Both the position numbers and the translations under genes were made by a program. The notes beneath the pieces were generated by a model. It did no database searches. It saw only the letters and a program-made list of their open reading frames with translations, and had not been told where the DNA came from. From CAYZZU01 sp964483105 (GTDB taxonomy: Bacteria; CG2-30-53-67), in contig CAYZZU010000012.1 of NCBI GenBank assembly GCA_964483105.1, positions 1-64,000 on the forward strand: DNA of 64,000 nt, read 5' to 3'. Of the stretch, positions 18,321 to 27,782 are shown in pieces; position 1 is the stretch's first letter, and every line of letters begins with the position of its first letter.

Positions 18321-19445
18321 CTAATACCTTATTTTGGAGGAACGAACCCTCCGGGTGTTCTCCGTTTCTCCTGCGAGGCCTCCCTTGTTCAACATGTTCA
18401 ACATCTCATCAGGAACCGCGGATCTGCCGATGGCGTCTTCATAGCTGATCAGGCGTCGTTGGTACAGGTGATACAGGGACTGGTTCATGGTCTGCATGCC
18501 GTACTGTTCCTGGCCGGTCTGCATGGCGGAATAAATCTGGTGAGCCTTGTCTTCCCGGATCAGGTTTCGGATGGCCGCGTTGGGCACCATGACCTCCAGG
18601 GCCAGGACACGTCCTTCTCCACTCGCCTTTGCGATCAACTGCTGGCACAGGACTCCTTCCAGAACAAAGGACAGCTGTGCCCGGACCTGGGCTTGCTGGT
18701 GAGAAGGGAATACGTCGATGATCCGATTGATGGTCTGTACGCTTGAGTTGGTGTGAAGCGTAGCGAAACAGAGATGGCCGGTTTCCGAAACGGTCAGGGC
18801 GGCCTCGATGGTTTCCAGGTCCCTCATCTCCCCGATCAGGACAACGTCCGGATCCTGCCGGAGCACGTACTTCAATGCAGCCTTGAACGATCGGGTGTCC
18901 GCATTCACCTCCCGCTGATTGACGACGCATTTCTTGTGATGGTGCAGGAACTCGATCGGGTCTTCCACCGTGATGATGTGTTCGTGACGTTCGGAATTGA
19001 TCTTGTCAATCATGGACGCAAGGGTTGTGGATTTTCCGCTTCCCGTTGGGCCCGTGACCAGAATCAGACCTCTCGGTTTTTCGCAGAGTTTTTCCACGAT
19101 CGGTGGAAGTCCCAGCTCCTCGAAGGAGAGAATCTTGTAGGGGATGGTCCGGAAAGCGGCGGCCATGGCTCCGCGTTGCATGAAAAAGTTAGCCCGGAAT
19201 CGGCTGAGTCCTTTTACGCCGAAAGAGACATCGAGCTCATTGTCTTCCTCGAACCGGTGCTTCTGTGCGTCCGTCAGGACGCTGTAGGACATTTGTTTCG
19301 TCTCAGAGGCGCTGAGCGCAGGCAGATTCAGCGGGGTCAGCTTCCCGTCGACCCGGATCTGCGGAGGGGACCCCGTCGTAATGTGGAGATCGGACGCCCC
19401 TCTTTCAATCATGGTTTTCAATAGTTGATGCAGGCTCAGGGCCAT
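18321..19445 (-). CDS. pilT: Twitching motility ATPase PilT
   Basis: PilT is the hexameric retraction ATPase of type IV pili. The 374-residue protein has an N-terminal PAS-like region, Walker A GPTGSGKST (about residues 131-139), the Asp box, Walker B LIGEMRD and the His box in GHLCFATLHTNS. Its C-terminal end carries the AIRNLIRE motif known to be important for retraction. It lies between pilB and pilC with AGGAG before the ATG. The presence of PilT indicates retractile pili and probably twitching. Confidence 0.95.
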   Translation of the reverse strand: MALSLHQLLKTMIERGASDLHITTGSPPQIRVDGKLTPLNLPALSASETKQMSYSVLTDAQKHRFEEDNELDVSFGVKGLSRFRANFFMQRGAMAAAFRTIPYKILSFEELGLPPIVEKLCEKPRGLILVTGPTGSGKSTTLASMIDKINSERHEHIITVEDPIEFLHHHKKCVVNQREVNADTRSFKAALKYVLRQDPDVVLIGEMRDLETIEAALTVSETGHLCFATLHTNSSVQTINRIIDVFPSHQQAQVRAQLSFVLEGVLCQQLIAKASGEGRVLALEVMVPNAAIRNLIREDKAHQIYSAMQTGQEQYGMQTMNQSLYHLYQRRLISYEDAIGRSAVPDEMLNMLNKGGLAGETENTRRVRSSKIRY

Positions 19446-19498
19446 GGTCTGTACTCCTTCCTGGACGAGTTAAAACGGTTCTTGCGGGATGTGCGGTT

Positions 19499-21199
19499 TC
19501 AGTCTCCAAAGGTCACGCGCAGCACTTCATCCAGCGTGGTTTCACCGGCGACCAGTTTGTTCAGCGCGGCCATTCTCAGGGATTGCATTCCGTTCCGGAT
19601 CGCGCTCTGCTTAATTTCGGCAGTGGAGGCCCCCTCCAGGATCAGCTCCCGGATCTGTTCATCGATCGGCATGACCTCGTAGAGCCCGACCCGTCCCTTG
19701 TAACCGGTGTCGCTGCAGTTGGAGCAGCCGGTTCCGTGGTAGCAGGTGGTCTCCTGTGCCTGTTTTGGGGTCAGCCCGATGTCAATCAAAGTCTTTTCCG
19801 GAACCTCCATCGCTTCCCTGCATTCCGGACAAATCCGGCGGGCGAGACGCTGGGCCATGATCAGGATGACGGATGACGCGACCAGGAACGGCTCAATCCC
19901 CATATTCAGGAGGCGGTTGATGGTGCTGGGAGCATCGTTGGTGTGCAGTGTGCTGAGAACCAGATGTCCGGTGAGGGCCGCCTTGACGGCGATTTCGGCG
20001 GTTTCATAGTCACGGATTTCTCCGACCATGACGACATCCGGATCCTGACGCAGAAAGGAACGAAGGGCCGCGGCGAAATTCAGTCCGATCTCTTCTTTCA
20101 TCTGGACTTGATTGATTCCGAACAGATTATATTCCACCGGGTCCTCGGCGGTCATGATGTTGATCTCCGGATTGTTGATCTGGCCCAGCGCGGAATAGAG
20201 CGTGGTTGATTTCCCGCTCCCCGTCGGCCCCGTGACCAGAACCATTCCATAGGGGGCGAAGATGGCATCCTGAAGTTTCTTCAGGGTTTCCGGTTCAAAC
20301 CCGAGTTTGGTCATGTCGAGCATCAGATTGCTCTTGTCGAGAATCCGCATGACCACCTTTTCCCCGAACAGGGTGGGTAGCGTGGAAACGCGGAGATCGA
20401 CCTCCTTGCCTTTCATCTTCAGTTTGATCCGGCCGTCCTGGGGAAGACGCCGTTCGGCGATATCCAGTTCGGCCATGATTTTCAAGCGGGAAGTCAGGGC
20501 ATCCTTGAGCCGCTTCGGAGGCGACATGACTTCGTACAGGACTCCATCGATACGGTACCGGACCCGTACGTCTTTTTCATAGGGTTCGATGTGGATGTCA
20601 CTGGCACCCTTCTTGATCGCCTCCGAGAGGATCAGGTTGACCAGTTTGACCACGGGAGCGTCTTCGATGGCCTGTTTGATTTCCCCCAGGTTGAGATCCT
20701 CGTCGATCTCGTCTTCCACCACATCGATATCGATTTCCTCCCGGATATCCTGCATCACGGTTTGGAGCATGTCGGCCGAGTCATAGTATTTGTCAATCGC
20801 CGCCTTGATTGCGCCTTCCGAGGCCACCACCGGTTCAACATTGTATCCGGTCATGAATTTCACATCGTCGATTGCGAAGACATTGGAGGGGTCTACCATG
20901 GCGATGGTCAGGGTGGATCCGGACCGGTTGATTGGAATGATCATGTATTTCTGGGCCACCTCGGAGGGGATCAGCTTGATCAGCGCGGGGTCAATCTCAA
21001 AATGTTCGATATCGATGGATGGCAGCCCATACTGTTGACTGAGGAAGTCGATCAGACGGTCCTCCTGGATGAAGCCCATCTGCACGAGATTGCTTCCCAG
21101 CCGTCCCCCTTCTTTTTTCTGTTTTTGGAGGGCCTGCTGTAATTGCTGTTCACTGATCAGGTTCGCATTGATGAGCAGGGCGCCCAATCGACCGGCCAT
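19499..21199 (-). CDS. pilB: Type IV pilus extension ATPase PilB
   Basis: PilB is the hexameric assembly ATPase. The protein has an N-terminal MshEN/GspE-N domain (two repeats within residues 1-150), Walker A GPTGSGKST, Walker B VGEIRD, and a C-terminal tetracysteine zinc site (CPEC and CSNC-type pairs), all usual for PilB. The ATG at 21199 follows GGAG at a good distance and gives 566 residues; a TTG four codons upstream is less likely. It leads the pilBTC run. A possible promoter on this strand (TTCACC, 18 bases, TATAGA, around 21310-21340) lies upstream. The 265-bp gap to the radical SAM gene shows nothing else. Confidence 0.94.
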   Translation of the reverse strand: MAGRLGALLINANLISEQQLQQALQKQKKEGGRLGSNLVQMGFIQEDRLIDFLSQQYGLPSIDIEHFEIDPALIKLIPSEVAQKYMIIPINRSGSTLTIAMVDPSNVFAIDDVKFMTGYNVEPVVASEGAIKAAIDKYYDSADMLQTVMQDIREEIDIDVVEDEIDEDLNLGEIKQAIEDAPVVKLVNLILSEAIKKGASDIHIEPYEKDVRVRYRIDGVLYEVMSPPKRLKDALTSRLKIMAELDIAERRLPQDGRIKLKMKGKEVDLRVSTLPTLFGEKVVMRILDKSNLMLDMTKLGFEPETLKKLQDAIFAPYGMVLVTGPTGSGKSTTLYSALGQINNPEINIMTAEDPVEYNLFGINQVQMKEEIGLNFAAALRSFLRQDPDVVMVGEIRDYETAEIAVKAALTGHLVLSTLHTNDAPSTINRLLNMGIEPFLVASSVILIMAQRLARRICPECREAMEVPEKTLIDIGLTPKQAQETTCYHGTGCSNCSDTGYKGRVGLYEVMPIDEQIRELILEGASTAEIKQSAIRNGMQSLRMAALNKLVAGETTLDEVLRVTFGD

Positions 21200-21476
21200 T
21201 CGGATCTCCAAGCAGGAAAAGTCGTCCTCAGAAGTATGGAGGATTTTTCATGATTCCGCTTTGATTTCCCTCTCCGGGGAACACAACGCAAAACAACGGT
21301 GTTGCTTAATCTATAAGTATTACTTTTCCCCGCGGTGAAATTCGTTTATGAATGGGATGAACATCAACGACAACGGAATCACGGTTTGTGGATCACTCAA
21401 CCTCTTCTATTAAAATTCTAAGGGAGAGTGACCAAAATTGTCAAGGTGAATTCTCCTGAAGAAGGCCCCGATTTTT

Positions 21477-22793
21477 TCAGGATAAATCAAAGAGTTTGAC
21501 ATCCCGGAAAGGTTTGAGAAGGCCCTGCGGAGAGTTTCCCGGGAAGTGGATCGAACGATTCAGTCTGTTTTCCACCTCGGCCGGATGCAGACCATCCAGA
21601 AAGAGCTTCTTTTCCGGGTGCAGCATATTGGGGGGAAGGAGAATCGGTTCCCGGTTTTTCTCTTCCGCAAAGGCGGCAATCAGGTCGCTGCCCGTGAGCA
21701 GTCCGGTTACTGTAACCGTCTCCCCGAAAAAACGGTTACGAATCGGAACTACCCTGATATGATGTCCGGTTTGATGGGCAATCTTCCGGAACAGAGGTTC
21801 CACCACCGGATAGGCCAGAACACCGGTCGCGACCGTGATTTTTCGTGAGGGGCGCCCCCGCGGCAGTTCGCGGACTGCTTTTCCCGTTCTCTCCTGGAGG
21901 AGAGAAACCATGCCCACCCCGTTCTCCAATTGTGGAAGGTCTCCGTAAAATTCCAGCGGCGGAAAGGCGGAACGGGCTGTCAGGTAGATTTCATCGGAGG
22001 GGAAGACCCAGGGCGTGGAGAATCGCGCACGACATTGCTGCTGTACCCGCTGAATGGCACGCAGGAGATCCACGGCGTATGCCCGGGTGATCTGCTGCCA
22101 TGGGACAGCCCCCTCTCTGAAACGTGTCGTTCCGACCGGAACCACGGCGAGGGACTGCACCCCTGGAAAGAGTGCCTGAAGATCGGAAAGGGTTTTCCCG
22201 AGGATTTCCCCGTCATTCAGGCCGGGGCAGAGGACCAGCTGGGTGTGCAGGCGGATCCCCTGATCAATCAGCCGCCTGAGGGTCGGAAGGATCGGTGGGG
22301 CGTCCGGATTTCCGAGGAGTTTTCTCCGAACCGCATCGTCTGTGGCGTGGACCGACACGTAGAGTGGAGAAAGACGTTGCGTGAGGATCCTCTCAAAGTC
22401 ACTCTCCTCCAGGTTGGTCAGCGTGATGAAGTTTCCGTGCAGGAACGACAGACGGTAATCGTCATCCCGAACGTAGAGAGTCTTCCGCAATCCCTCCGGC
22501 ATCTGCCGAATGAAACAGAAGAGACAATGATTCCGGCAGGTCCTGTACAGGGGGTCTTCCAGTTGAAGCCCCAGATCTTCATCGATCTCCTTGGAAAGTG
22601 TAACTTGTCGGAATTCTTTCTTGTGCAGGAATTCAAGGTGGACCGACTCTTCACATTCGTGAAAACGATAATCAATGCAATCATGAATCTTCTGTCCATT
22701 GATACGTAACAGCAAGTCTCCCTTTTGAATGCCATGCTGTTCGGCCGGGGATCCCGGGATGATCCCTGAAATGGTGAGTCCGGATCTACTCAT
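21477..22793 (-). CDS. PDZ-radical SAM protein, DUF512 family
   Basis: The 438-residue protein starts with a PDZ-like domain (residues 5-60), followed by a radical-SAM core whose cluster motif is Cys86, Cys90, Cys93 (CxxxCxxC, in CRNHCLFC), and ends with the DUF512 domain (about 230-430). This fixed architecture is widespread in anaerobes. No reaction has been firmly assigned that I know of. It has no strong ribosome-binding site and lies 16 bases downstream of pgsA start-side context, with pgsA next on the same strand. The family call is strong; the function is unknown. Confidence 0.9.
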   Translation of the reverse strand: MSRSGLTISGIIPGSPAEQHGIQKGDLLLRINGQKIHDCIDYRFHECEESVHLEFLHKKEFRQVTLSKEIDEDLGLQLEDPLYRTCRNHCLFCFIRQMPEGLRKTLYVRDDDYRLSFLHGNFITLTNLEESDFERILTQRLSPLYVSVHATDDAVRRKLLGNPDAPPILPTLRRLIDQGIRLHTQLVLCPGLNDGEILGKTLSDLQALFPGVQSLAVVPVGTTRFREGAVPWQQITRAYAVDLLRAIQRVQQQCRARFSTPWVFPSDEIYLTARSAFPPLEFYGDLPQLENGVGMVSLLQERTGKAVRELPRGRPSRKITVATGVLAYPVVEPLFRKIAHQTGHHIRVVPIRNRFFGETVTVTGLLTGSDLIAAFAEEKNREPILLPPNMLHPEKKLFLDGLHPAEVENRLNRSIHFPGNSPQGLLKPFRDVKLFDLS

Positions 22794-22809
22794 CGGCTCG
22801 ATATCCTGT

Positions 22810-23364
22810 TCATCCCCGCCCTCTGAGCGAGCTCATCCTGATCCCCGCTTGTCGGAATCCCAGATAGACGTAATGGACCCCGGAGAGGAGGGTGATGAAG
22901 AGATTGATGAGATAAAGGGGGAGGAGGAACCCGGAGACAGGCCAATGAGACTTTTTGAGAAGAACCAGAAGCAGGGTGACCAGTTGAATAAAAGTGGTGA
23001 TTTTTCCTGTCCATGTCGGTGAAAAATCCACCGTGTGGTTTACGAGGTAAATACATACAATTCCTGACAAAATAACCACATCTCTCCCCACGACTACATG
23101 GGTGAGCCACAAAGGGAGATCTCCCCTGCCGGACAGAAGCAGATAGGAGGTCAAAAGAAGGAGTTTATCGGCCAGGGGATCGAGGAAGGCCCCCAGTCGG
23201 CTTTTCAGCCCATAGGTCCTGGCGATATAGCCGTCCAGGCCGTCGGTTATACTGGCGGTCAGAAACACCAGCAGGGCGCAGTTCGTCCGCTCCTTTACGA
23301 TCAGGAATGCGAAAACCGGTACCAGAAGAATTCGTATCACTGTAAGTGTATTCGGTAGATTCAT
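22810..23364 (-). CDS. pgsA: CDP-diacylglycerol-glycerol-3-phosphate phosphatidyltransferase
   Basis: PgsA makes phosphatidylglycerophosphate, the first committed step to phosphatidylglycerol and cardiolipin. The CDP-alcohol transferase motif D-G-x2-D-G..A-R-x8-G-x3-D-x3-D is present (DGLDGYIAR through GAFLDPLADK, about residues 55-83). The N-terminal MNLPNTLTVIRI is typical, which is why I take the ATG at 23364 (184 residues) and not earlier starts. Several transmembrane segments follow. The length fits the family. Confidence 0.93.
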   Translation of the reverse strand: MNLPNTLTVIRILLVPVFAFLIVKERTNCALLVFLTASITDGLDGYIARTYGLKSRLGAFLDPLADKLLLLTSYLLLSGRGDLPLWLTHVVVGRDVVILSGIVCIYLVNHTVDFSPTWTGKITTFIQLVTLLLVLLKKSHWPVSGFLLPLYLINLFITLLSGVHYVYLGFRQAGIRMSSLRGRG

Positions 23365-23564
23365 GATGACGCAAACCCGTCCGGACGGGAAAACCATCCA
23401 AAGGGATTATTCAAAGGCTCCAGCATGATCCATTTGTTAACATAAGAGGATCCTTGAGTCAATCCTTAAACCCGGCCGGGTGGGCGTAGCTGTTTTATTT
23501 CAGCCGGGAAATCCCGTTTTGCATATAAGATGTTGTTGAAAAGCAGCTTTTACAGGAAGAGACG

Positions 23565-23588
23565 GGGAGACGGCTTCCGCCGCCTCCC
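23565..23588 (-). terminator. Hairpin after the exporter operon
   Basis: Arms GGGAGACGGC (23565-23574) and GCCGCCTCCC (23579-23588) pair over 10 bp with one G-U and a tetraloop. On the minus strand it lies 64 bases past the stop of the small membrane gene at 23652, as expected for a terminator of the TauE operon, though the downstream U-run is poor. Confidence 0.5.
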
Positions 23589-23651
23589 GGTATCATAATA
23601 AACAGGATGGACGGTGGTGGTTTATCATCAGAGAGACTTTCCCCGGCATTG

Positions 23652-24062
23652 TCAATCTCCGCCGGTGATGATCCCACTCGCTGCCAGAAGAAGAATGATA
23701 ACCTGGATGAAGATGATCAGACTGAAGGGGATATCCTTCTTCTTGAGAAAGGAGGGCAGGATGATGCAGAAGCATATCAGGCTTCCCGCTGCGAGAAAGA
23801 CCACGCCGATGAAGCTGACGACATCGCCATGATCCAGCAGAGAGATCCAGCTCCATCCGGTGGGAGCGCCGGTCTTCTCGATGAATTCATGTACCCTGAG
23901 ATTCCAGTACTGAGGGATCTGGTTGACAGGAATGACCGTGGGCAGAAGACCGCTGAGATAGACCAGGAATCCGACCAGTAGAATTCCCAGCCCGCTCAGA
24001 GAGACGGCCTGAAGCACAGAAGCGTATTTTAATTGTTCTTCCGACGGTTGCGTTTTTTTCAT
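23652..24062 (-). CDS. Small membrane protein, DUF1634-like
   Basis: The 136-residue protein has three hydrophobic segments (about residues 22-42, 75-98 and 108-130). Small proteins of this design (DUF1634) often follow TauE/SafE genes; the match here is by layout and context, so it is moderate. I take the ATG at 24062, five bases after the TauE stop, giving a tight operon. It may be a partner of the exporter. It contains one Cys only, and no catalytic motif is visible. Confidence 0.65.
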   Translation of the reverse strand: MKKTQPSEEQLKYASVLQAVSLSGLGILLVGFLVYLSGLLPTVIPVNQIPQYWNLRVHEFIEKTGAPTGWSWISLLDHGDVVSFIGVVFLAAGSLICFCIILPSFLKKKDIPFSLIIFIQVIILLLAASGIITGGD

Positions 24063-24067
24063 AGAGA

Positions 24068-25030
24068 TTACCCCCAAACTCCCAGACCCTTGAGCAAGGC
24101 TCTCAGGCCGGCTAAGAAAAGAATTGAGACCACAATCCATTTAACAGCCTTCGGCTTGGCCCTGGCCAGCAGTCGAACTCCGATCCGCGTCCCCAACATC
24201 ATTCCCGCGATAGAAGGAACCGCGATCAGTGGAAGGACCGCTCCCTTGTTGACGTAGACCCATGCGGCGGCCGAATCGGTAATGGAGAGGAGAAAAACGC
24301 TCGTTGCGACGGAAATCTTGAGGGGTGCGCCGAGAAGGAGGTTCAAGACCGGGACATTGGCCCATCCGGCACCCAGACCGAACATCCCCGCCATGAACCC
24401 GATGAGAATAAAAAGGAGCAGGCCGATCGGAGTCCGGTGGATTTGCCAATTAATTTCCTTGTTCGCCGACTCTTCATAATAAATCCCGGAAATCCGGAGG
24501 GCGGAAGAGAGGACGTCGGCCTTCTTGACCTCCGGAAAGTCCGACCGTTTCGCCGTGGCCATGATCAGGACGATCATGATGATCGTTCCCCCCAGGGCAC
24601 TCTGCACTATATGGGTCGGCAGGGCGAGCCCCACCATGGCCCCGAAGATGGAACAAGTGGATGCGATCAGTGCCATGGGCAGCGCCAGCCGGAGATTTGC
24701 CAGTCCTCTTCTCAACAGCCCGGGTCCGGCGGAAAGCGCGCCGGAGAGTGCAACGAGCAGCCCCGCCCCCCTCACGAAATCGAGGTTGAAGGGGAAAAAA
24801 CTGCTGACAATCGGGACGAACAATACACCCCCTCCGACGCCGGCGATCACGGCCAGTATGCCGAGAAGGAAGGTGAAGAAGAAGAGAACAACCGGCCAGA
24901 TCCACCATGGATGGGAAGTCCCCTGGACCGCGGCCTGTACGGCTGTTTCTTCACCGTTTGCAACACAGACCGTAGAGAGTATGAGAATGCCTGAAACAAC
25001 AAAAAGGATCACCACCTTCAATCGCGACAT
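24068..25030 (-). CDS. TauE/SafE family sulfite/anion exporter
   Basis: The 320-residue protein has about eight hydrophobic segments and the TauE/SafE repeats (GVGGGVLFVPIV in the first half and FGLGAGWANVPVL in the second). The ATG at 25030 is preferred since AGGAGG lies 9 bases upstream; residues 1-25 look like a signal or first transmembrane helix. Members export sulfite, sulfoacetate or related anions, or take up other organic anions. In a sulfate reducer, sulfite export or sulfonate handling is plausible but unproven. It is transcribed with the small membrane protein behind it. Confidence 0.85.
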   Translation of the reverse strand: MSRLKVVILFVVSGILILSTVCVANGEETAVQAAVQGTSHPWWIWPVVLFFFTFLLGILAVIAGVGGGVLFVPIVSSFFPFNLDFVRGAGLLVALSGALSAGPGLLRRGLANLRLALPMALIASTCSIFGAMVGLALPTHIVQSALGGTIIMIVLIMATAKRSDFPEVKKADVLSSALRISGIYYEESANKEINWQIHRTPIGLLLFILIGFMAGMFGLGAGWANVPVLNLLLGAPLKISVATSVFLLSITDSAAAWVYVNKGAVLPLIAVPSIAGMMLGTRIGVRLLARAKPKAVKWIVVSILFLAGLRALLKGLGVWG

Positions 25031-25084
25031 GTCACACGCTCCTCCTTTCATCAAAAAAAGTGTTTCAAATACAAACAGTCAGAT

Positions 25085-25114
25085 ATCCTAATACTCCTTG
25101 GAATCCGTTGTCAA
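25085..25114 (-). promoter_or_regulatory. Sigma-70-type promoter for the TauE operon
   Basis: On the minus strand TTGACA (25109-25114) is followed after 18 bases by TAGGAT (25085-25090), about 55 bases before the chosen ATG. No other gene on this strand begins nearby. Confidence 0.55.
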
Positions 25115-25172
25115 CTAAAATTTGGAAAATTTAGGAAAAGCCGAGATGGCGTCGGGGAATTTCCCGGCGGAA

Positions 25173-25943
25173 TTACATTTCTTCGCAAACCATTCCAATC
25201 CGGTCCGTCCGGGTCCATCCTCTCTTTCCGGATGGGAGCCGAATCAACGCGAAGGGACCCCGGGTCTTTTCCACGACAACCTCGGCGCCGTCATGGAGTA
25301 TAAAGAGGAGGTCGCTTTTCGGGTCGGTGCCCGATCGGATCCCGGCCGTTGGAGACACAATGACCGCGGGTCTGTACAAGTGGAGGGTGATGATCCGGGT
25401 CGCGGCTGTTCCGGCGAAGGTAAGGCTGAAAAGAGCGGAAAGCGCCAGAAGCCAGTTTAGAAAGGGTGTTTTTCTGAAAAGTTTCAGGGTGAGAACCGTC
25501 CAGAAAAGAAGATTGCAGAAAAGAAATGCATAGGTTGTTTCACGTAAATTAAGCCGGTCGTACCAGAAAAAGATTTCCCGGAAGACCCCGGCCGGTGACG
25601 GCTCGATTTTGTCCAGGGCCTCCTGCCTGGCGTATTTCAGGTTGGCTTCGAGGTCCTCGTTCCGTGGAGTGAATGTGCGGGCGGACAGATAATTCTGGAT
25701 GGCCCGGCCGATCTGGCCAAGCCGGAAGTACGTGTTTCCCAGGTTGTAATAGACCTCCCCGTTTCGGATTCCGAGTGCGAGGATTTTTTCATACAACGCT
25801 CGCGCTTTTTCGTAATCTCCTTGCTGATAGGCCTCGTTTCCCTTGAGAAAGCAGGCGGCCGCGTCCTCCCCCCGGGAGGGGAACGCAGGGGACGATACGG
25901 TCAGAATCAGTATCGGAAGGAAGACTAAGATCAGTTTTTTCAT
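25173..25943 (-). CDS. batE: BatE-like TPR/SH3 membrane protein
   Basis: The 256-residue protein has a signal peptide or anchor (1-22), two to three TPR units (about 28-105), two hydrophobic helices (about 138-155 and 163-185) and a C-terminal SH3-like domain (about 195-250). This is the BatE layout. It is the last gene of the moxR-bat operon and overlaps the batD stop by four bases (ATGA). Bat proteins are linked to aerotolerance and envelope stress in Bacteroides and Leptospira; the precise function is not known. Confidence 0.82.
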   Translation of the reverse strand: MKKLILVFLPILILTVSSPAFPSRGEDAAACFLKGNEAYQQGDYEKARALYEKILALGIRNGEVYYNLGNTYFRLGQIGRAIQNYLSARTFTPRNEDLEANLKYARQEALDKIEPSPAGVFREIFFWYDRLNLRETTYAFLFCNLLFWTVLTLKLFRKTPFLNWLLALSALFSLTFAGTAATRIITLHLYRPAVIVSPTAGIRSGTDPKSDLLFILHDGAEVVVEKTRGPFALIRLPSGKRGWTRTDRIGMVCEEM

Positions 25944-27772
25944 AGGGTCTTCTCCAATCGTGAGATGACGGTATCAACCTTCCGGATCAGGCGGCCGGCG
26001 TCTTCCGTCACGGGGTATTCAGGTGAAAACCGGATCTGTTCGAATTCCCTGAGCAGTGAGACTGTTTCATCCAGCAGGATCCGGTCATGCAGGGTACGGG
26101 CGAGTTCCCGACTCCACTCGGAGGCGGTTCGTGCCTTACCGGCAAGGTCCAGCTTGTCCCCCAGGTAATTTCTCAGTGTCCGGTCCAACCGGATGAGGGC
26201 GTCCTGGTTTCCGTCTTTCCCGGTTGACAGGGCGCGTACCTTGCGGATTTCTCTGTGTGCGGTCCTGAAGGCCGTTATCCGTCGTGCGTATCCGGGATCC
26301 CGCGCCAGCCTGTCCCGCCGTTTTTTCAGAAGGAAGACGATCGTATAACTCAGGAATGGAAGCACGAAGACGATTCCGGCGGCCGGCGAGAAGGGAGAGA
26401 AAGAGCGGTCCAGGGACCCTTTCAGGTCGGTCGCGATCGGGAGGATGTCGCGACCGATCATCTTTACGGTTTTTTTGGAGGGATGCGCCGCTTCCGGTTC
26501 GACCGGATGGGTGGTTTCCGTCCTCGCGGACGGGAGGACCCGGATCTCAAAGGGATGGGTCATGACGTGCTGATATGCCCCCTCCTCAGGGTTGAAAAAG
26601 GAGAAAGAGATCGGGGGGATTTTCAAAAGCCCGCTTTTGAGCGGGACCAGGGCCGTTTTGAAGGTCTTCTCCGAGAGGATCCGTTCTCCCTCGGCTTTTC
26701 TTGCGATCTTCGGTTGGTCGTTGTAGAGCTTGAAATCTTTGATTCCGGAGATTGCGGGCCGCGTTACGCCGGAGAGATCCCCTTCACCCCGGATTGTAAT
26801 GGTCAGTGTGGAGGATTCCCCTTCCCGGACTTCCTTCCTGCCCAGGTCGGCTTCCATGGTGAAGCGGCCGACGGCGCCGGAGAAGTCGTCCGGTTTCCCC
26901 TTTTCCGGCAAGGGGCGCACCGTGATCCGGATCGGTTCGGTCCTCAGCACGCGGGTTCGGGTCGGTCCGATCCCGAGGTTGAAAAAGCTGTCTCCGAAGA
27001 AAGGGTCCAGGCCGTTCTGTCTTCGCGCAGGCACTTCACACCGAAGGGTAACGCCCGGAATGGTGATCTCCCCGCTTCCGACCGGGGAGAGAATTTTCCG
27101 GACTTCCGTGACCTGGTAGCGGATCCCCTTCCGGATTGTGTCGTAGTTCATCTCCTTTCCAAGGTCTTCTACCCGGAATCCGTCGAATTTCAGTTCCGAA
27201 AGAGAAGTATTCACTACCTGGATATGACGGAAGAACCGAAGCCGGTAGAGGATCTGCTGTCCCACATAGGGGGTCTGTATGCTGACATCGGTCGTCAGAA
27301 AGAGGTTGCCCGGGGTTTTCTGCGTGGTAGAGGTCTTCTCTACGAAGATCCGGATCGGATCGGTTCGATAAGTATGGCCTTTATAATCCAGGGTGGCAGC
27401 TCCGATGATCAGATTCCCGGCCTGCTTCGGGATCAGTTCATACTGGTAATCTGTCTGGGCGGTCATCTTTCCGTTGATGATCTCGACTCGGGAGGAACTG
27501 CCCCGGGAACTTACATCGAACTCCGGGAGCGCCGGAAGACTCGGTTCCGGGGCGCGGCCGGTGCCCGATACGGAGAGGGTGAGGAGGAGGGAATCGGAAA
27601 GCGCGATCCGGTTTCGGTCCACACTGGCCGTGAAGGAGAGTCCCTCCGCCGCGTGGGATACGGACAGAGCTGCGATGAGGGTGAAAATCAGGATCAAGCC
27701 GCCACACAATCCGCGAACAAAGGACAGGGGTCGGCGTGGCGGAGAATCGTATTTTTTCATCCTTTTTTTCAT
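25940..27772 (-). CDS. batD: BatD family protein
   Basis: The 610-residue protein has an N-terminal signal peptide (about residues 18-42), a large periplasmic region of several Ig-like beta domains (about 45-440), one transmembrane helix (about 462-482) and a helical cytoplasmic tail. This is BatD (PF13584). Two ATG starts (27772, 27760) are possible; a GGAAGGAG directly abuts the first and suits the second better. It lies 10 bases after batC. It is presumed to work with the VWA proteins BatA and BatB at the inner membrane. Confidence 0.9.
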   Translation of the reverse strand: MKKRMKKYDSPPRRPLSFVRGLCGGLILIFTLIAALSVSHAAEGLSFTASVDRNRIALSDSLLLTLSVSGTGRAPEPSLPALPEFDVSSRGSSSRVEIINGKMTAQTDYQYELIPKQAGNLIIGAATLDYKGHTYRTDPIRIFVEKTSTTQKTPGNLFLTTDVSIQTPYVGQQILYRLRFFRHIQVVNTSLSELKFDGFRVEDLGKEMNYDTIRKGIRYQVTEVRKILSPVGSGEITIPGVTLRCEVPARRQNGLDPFFGDSFFNLGIGPTRTRVLRTEPIRITVRPLPEKGKPDDFSGAVGRFTMEADLGRKEVREGESSTLTITIRGEGDLSGVTRPAISGIKDFKLYNDQPKIARKAEGERILSEKTFKTALVPLKSGLLKIPPISFSFFNPEEGAYQHVMTHPFEIRVLPSARTETTHPVEPEAAHPSKKTVKMIGRDILPIATDLKGSLDRSFSPFSPAAGIVFVLPFLSYTIVFLLKKRRDRLARDPGYARRITAFRTAHREIRKVRALSTGKDGNQDALIRLDRTLRNYLGDKLDLAGKARTASEWSRELARTLHDRILLDETVSLLREFEQIRFSPEYPVTEDAGRLIRKVDTVISRLEKTL

Positions 27773-27782
27773 CTCCTTCCAG